A stretch of DNA of 53,196 nucleotides from an uncultured Prevotellaceae bacterium (GTDB taxonomy: Bacteria; Bacteroidota; Bacteroidia; Bacteroidales; Bacteroidaceae), in the NCBI GenBank assembly GCA_902763615.1, contig CACWSX010000022.1, forward strand, positions 1 to 53,196, given 5' to 3'. Below the pieces are notes generated by a model. It had not been told where the DNA came from. It saw nothing but the letters and a program-made list of their open reading frames with translations, and searched no databases. Shown here one piece after another: positions 52,657 to 53,196 of the stretch. The translations under genes and the position numbers were made by a program. The first letter of the stretch is position 1. Each line of letters starts with the position of its first letter.

Positions 52657-52833
52657 CTAGTTGCAATTAGTAGCAAACACTTCATAATGAAAGCGACGCA
52701 AAAACTTGTCTATGTCATCCTGAGTGTACCAGTACTTGTCACCTTCACGCGAATAGCCGATATAGCCATTGTCGCGGAGTTTCTTCATGTACTTATCCTT
52801 GACACCCACGAGAAGGCTGTTCTGGAAGATCAT
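52657..52833 (-). CDS. Small HTH (excisionase/MerR-like) protein, 58 aa
   Basis: ATG at 52833 encodes MIFQNSLLVGVKDKYMKKLR and DNGYIGYSREGDKYWYTQDD, then IDKFLRRFHYEVFATNCN. The stretch YMKKLRDNGYIGYSREGDKY-W resembles a winged HTH in which a helix reads a site and a beta wing with WYT follows, as in excisionase/MerR-type domains. It may regulate the overlapping peptide gene, or be a remnant of an integrative element. No promoter consensus is clear upstream. Confidence 0.6.
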   Translation of the reverse strand: MIFQNSLLVGVKDKYMKKLRDNGYIGYSREGDKYWYTQDDIDKFLRRFHYEVFATNCN

Positions 52834-52939
52834 TGTTACCTGAAAGGTTCTTTTTACCCTAAAATCACCCTATTACATCTACACTATCTCTTACTAAATG
52901 TTAAATATTAGCTTCTAGAGCAAAATATTTACGATATAA

Positions 52940-52971
52940 TTTGGTTTATATTATAAACTTCTCTATATTTG
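52940..52971 (+). promoter_or_regulatory. Promoter of the last gene
   Basis: TTTG (52940-52943), 20-nt spacer, TATATTTG (52964-52971). Confidence 0.7.
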
Positions 52972-52990
52972 CACCGTGAACCGGACACAA

Positions 52991-53031
52991 TGGCCTTCGA
53001 TGTGCTTTCTGCAGGAGCACAGACAAGGCCA
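52991..53031 (+). promoter_or_regulatory. Nested hairpin in the 5' leader of the last gene
   Basis: TGGCCTT (52991-52997) pairs with AAGGCCA (53025-53031), and inside it GTGCT (53002-53006) pairs with AGCAC (53016-53020). A 24-codon frame (ATG 52990, MAFDVLSAGAQ..) runs through it. Possible leader-peptide or RNA-based control. Confidence 0.45.
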
Positions 53032-53078
53032 GAGAGTAGTAAACCAAAAGTAGAACATCATTAAAAAATGAAACAACA

Positions 53079-53196
53079 ATGGAAGAAAAGAATAACATGA
53101 CTGCCGAGCGCAGCCTGGAGATAATCAGAGAATCTATAGAGCGCAGCCAACGCACCATCAACAAAAACTCGGCAATTCCACTCATCTGGTGGGGAG
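53079..53196 (+). CDS. Partial hypothetical membrane protein (window edge)
   Basis: ATG at 53079 gives MEEKNNMTAERSLEIIRESI and ERSQRTINKNSAIPLIWWG, running off the window. The start resembles a family of Bacteroidetes membrane proteins that begin with a short helix (SLEII..SIE) before the first membrane span at a PLIWWG motif. Function unknown. Confidence 0.6.
   Translation, partial: MEEKNNMTAERSLEIIRESIERSQRTINKNSAIPLIWWG

Overview
The window is a Bacteroidales chromosome segment, most likely from Prevotellaceae. The evidence is the promoter signature TTTG - about 20 nt - TAnnTTTG in front of many genes, a complete gldK/L/M/N-porP type IX secretion operon, an HU-HIG protein next to a 'smalltalk' peptide, FadL- and PorT-like outer-membrane proteins, secreted GH2/GH3 enzymes and lipid A (KDO) genes. 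No species-level marker was tested.

Layout. 1-2260 (minus) is core translation: four tRNAs (Thr-Tyr-Gly-Thr) in front of tuf, then hpf, xerC and rpsU. 2648-10560 is an AT-rich accessory island. It holds an unknown protein, a three-gene unit (small unknown protein, Mrr-like nuclease, RES-like protein), a frameshifted Cys-rich small gene, a zinc-ribbon/L7L12-like membrane protein, a secreted protein with a long structured leader, a two-HEPN Abi_2/AbiF protein with an apparent small RNA directly upstream, and the decayed end of a mobilization relaxase. A 22-bp tandem repeat follows.

10913-26815 is core metabolism and envelope: pepP, mdh, a gamma-carbonic-anhydrase-like protein, a BASS transporter, an FMN-binding protein, a 5'-nucleotidase, waaA, gltX, a 7TM-HD phosphodiesterase, a FadL-like porin, priA and a beta-barrel protein. 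26908-32911 is the T9SS operon (porP-gldK-L-M-N). 33030-45802 holds secreted GH2 and GH3 enzymes, an ECF sigma/anti-sigma-like/lipoprotein operon, a Nudix hydrolase, a PadR-PspC operon behind a clear palindromic operator, fhs and a LolA-like protein.

45803-53196 is again accessory. It contains several copies of a REP-like palindrome (GTAG plus hairpin), one paired copy of which sits at the point where an ORF6N gene is broken. It also has a three-gene exported-protein operon including a very short protein with a T9SS-type C-terminal sorting domain, a 29-residue membrane peptide, a MITE-like inverted-repeat element, short tandem repeats, HU-HIG plus smalltalk, and a small HTH gene overlapping a short KKKYxKP-type peptide gene.

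The two most interesting items are the AbiF-like HEPN gene with its hairpin RNA upstream (9102-10097) and the small-protein/Mrr/RES cassette (3361-6441).
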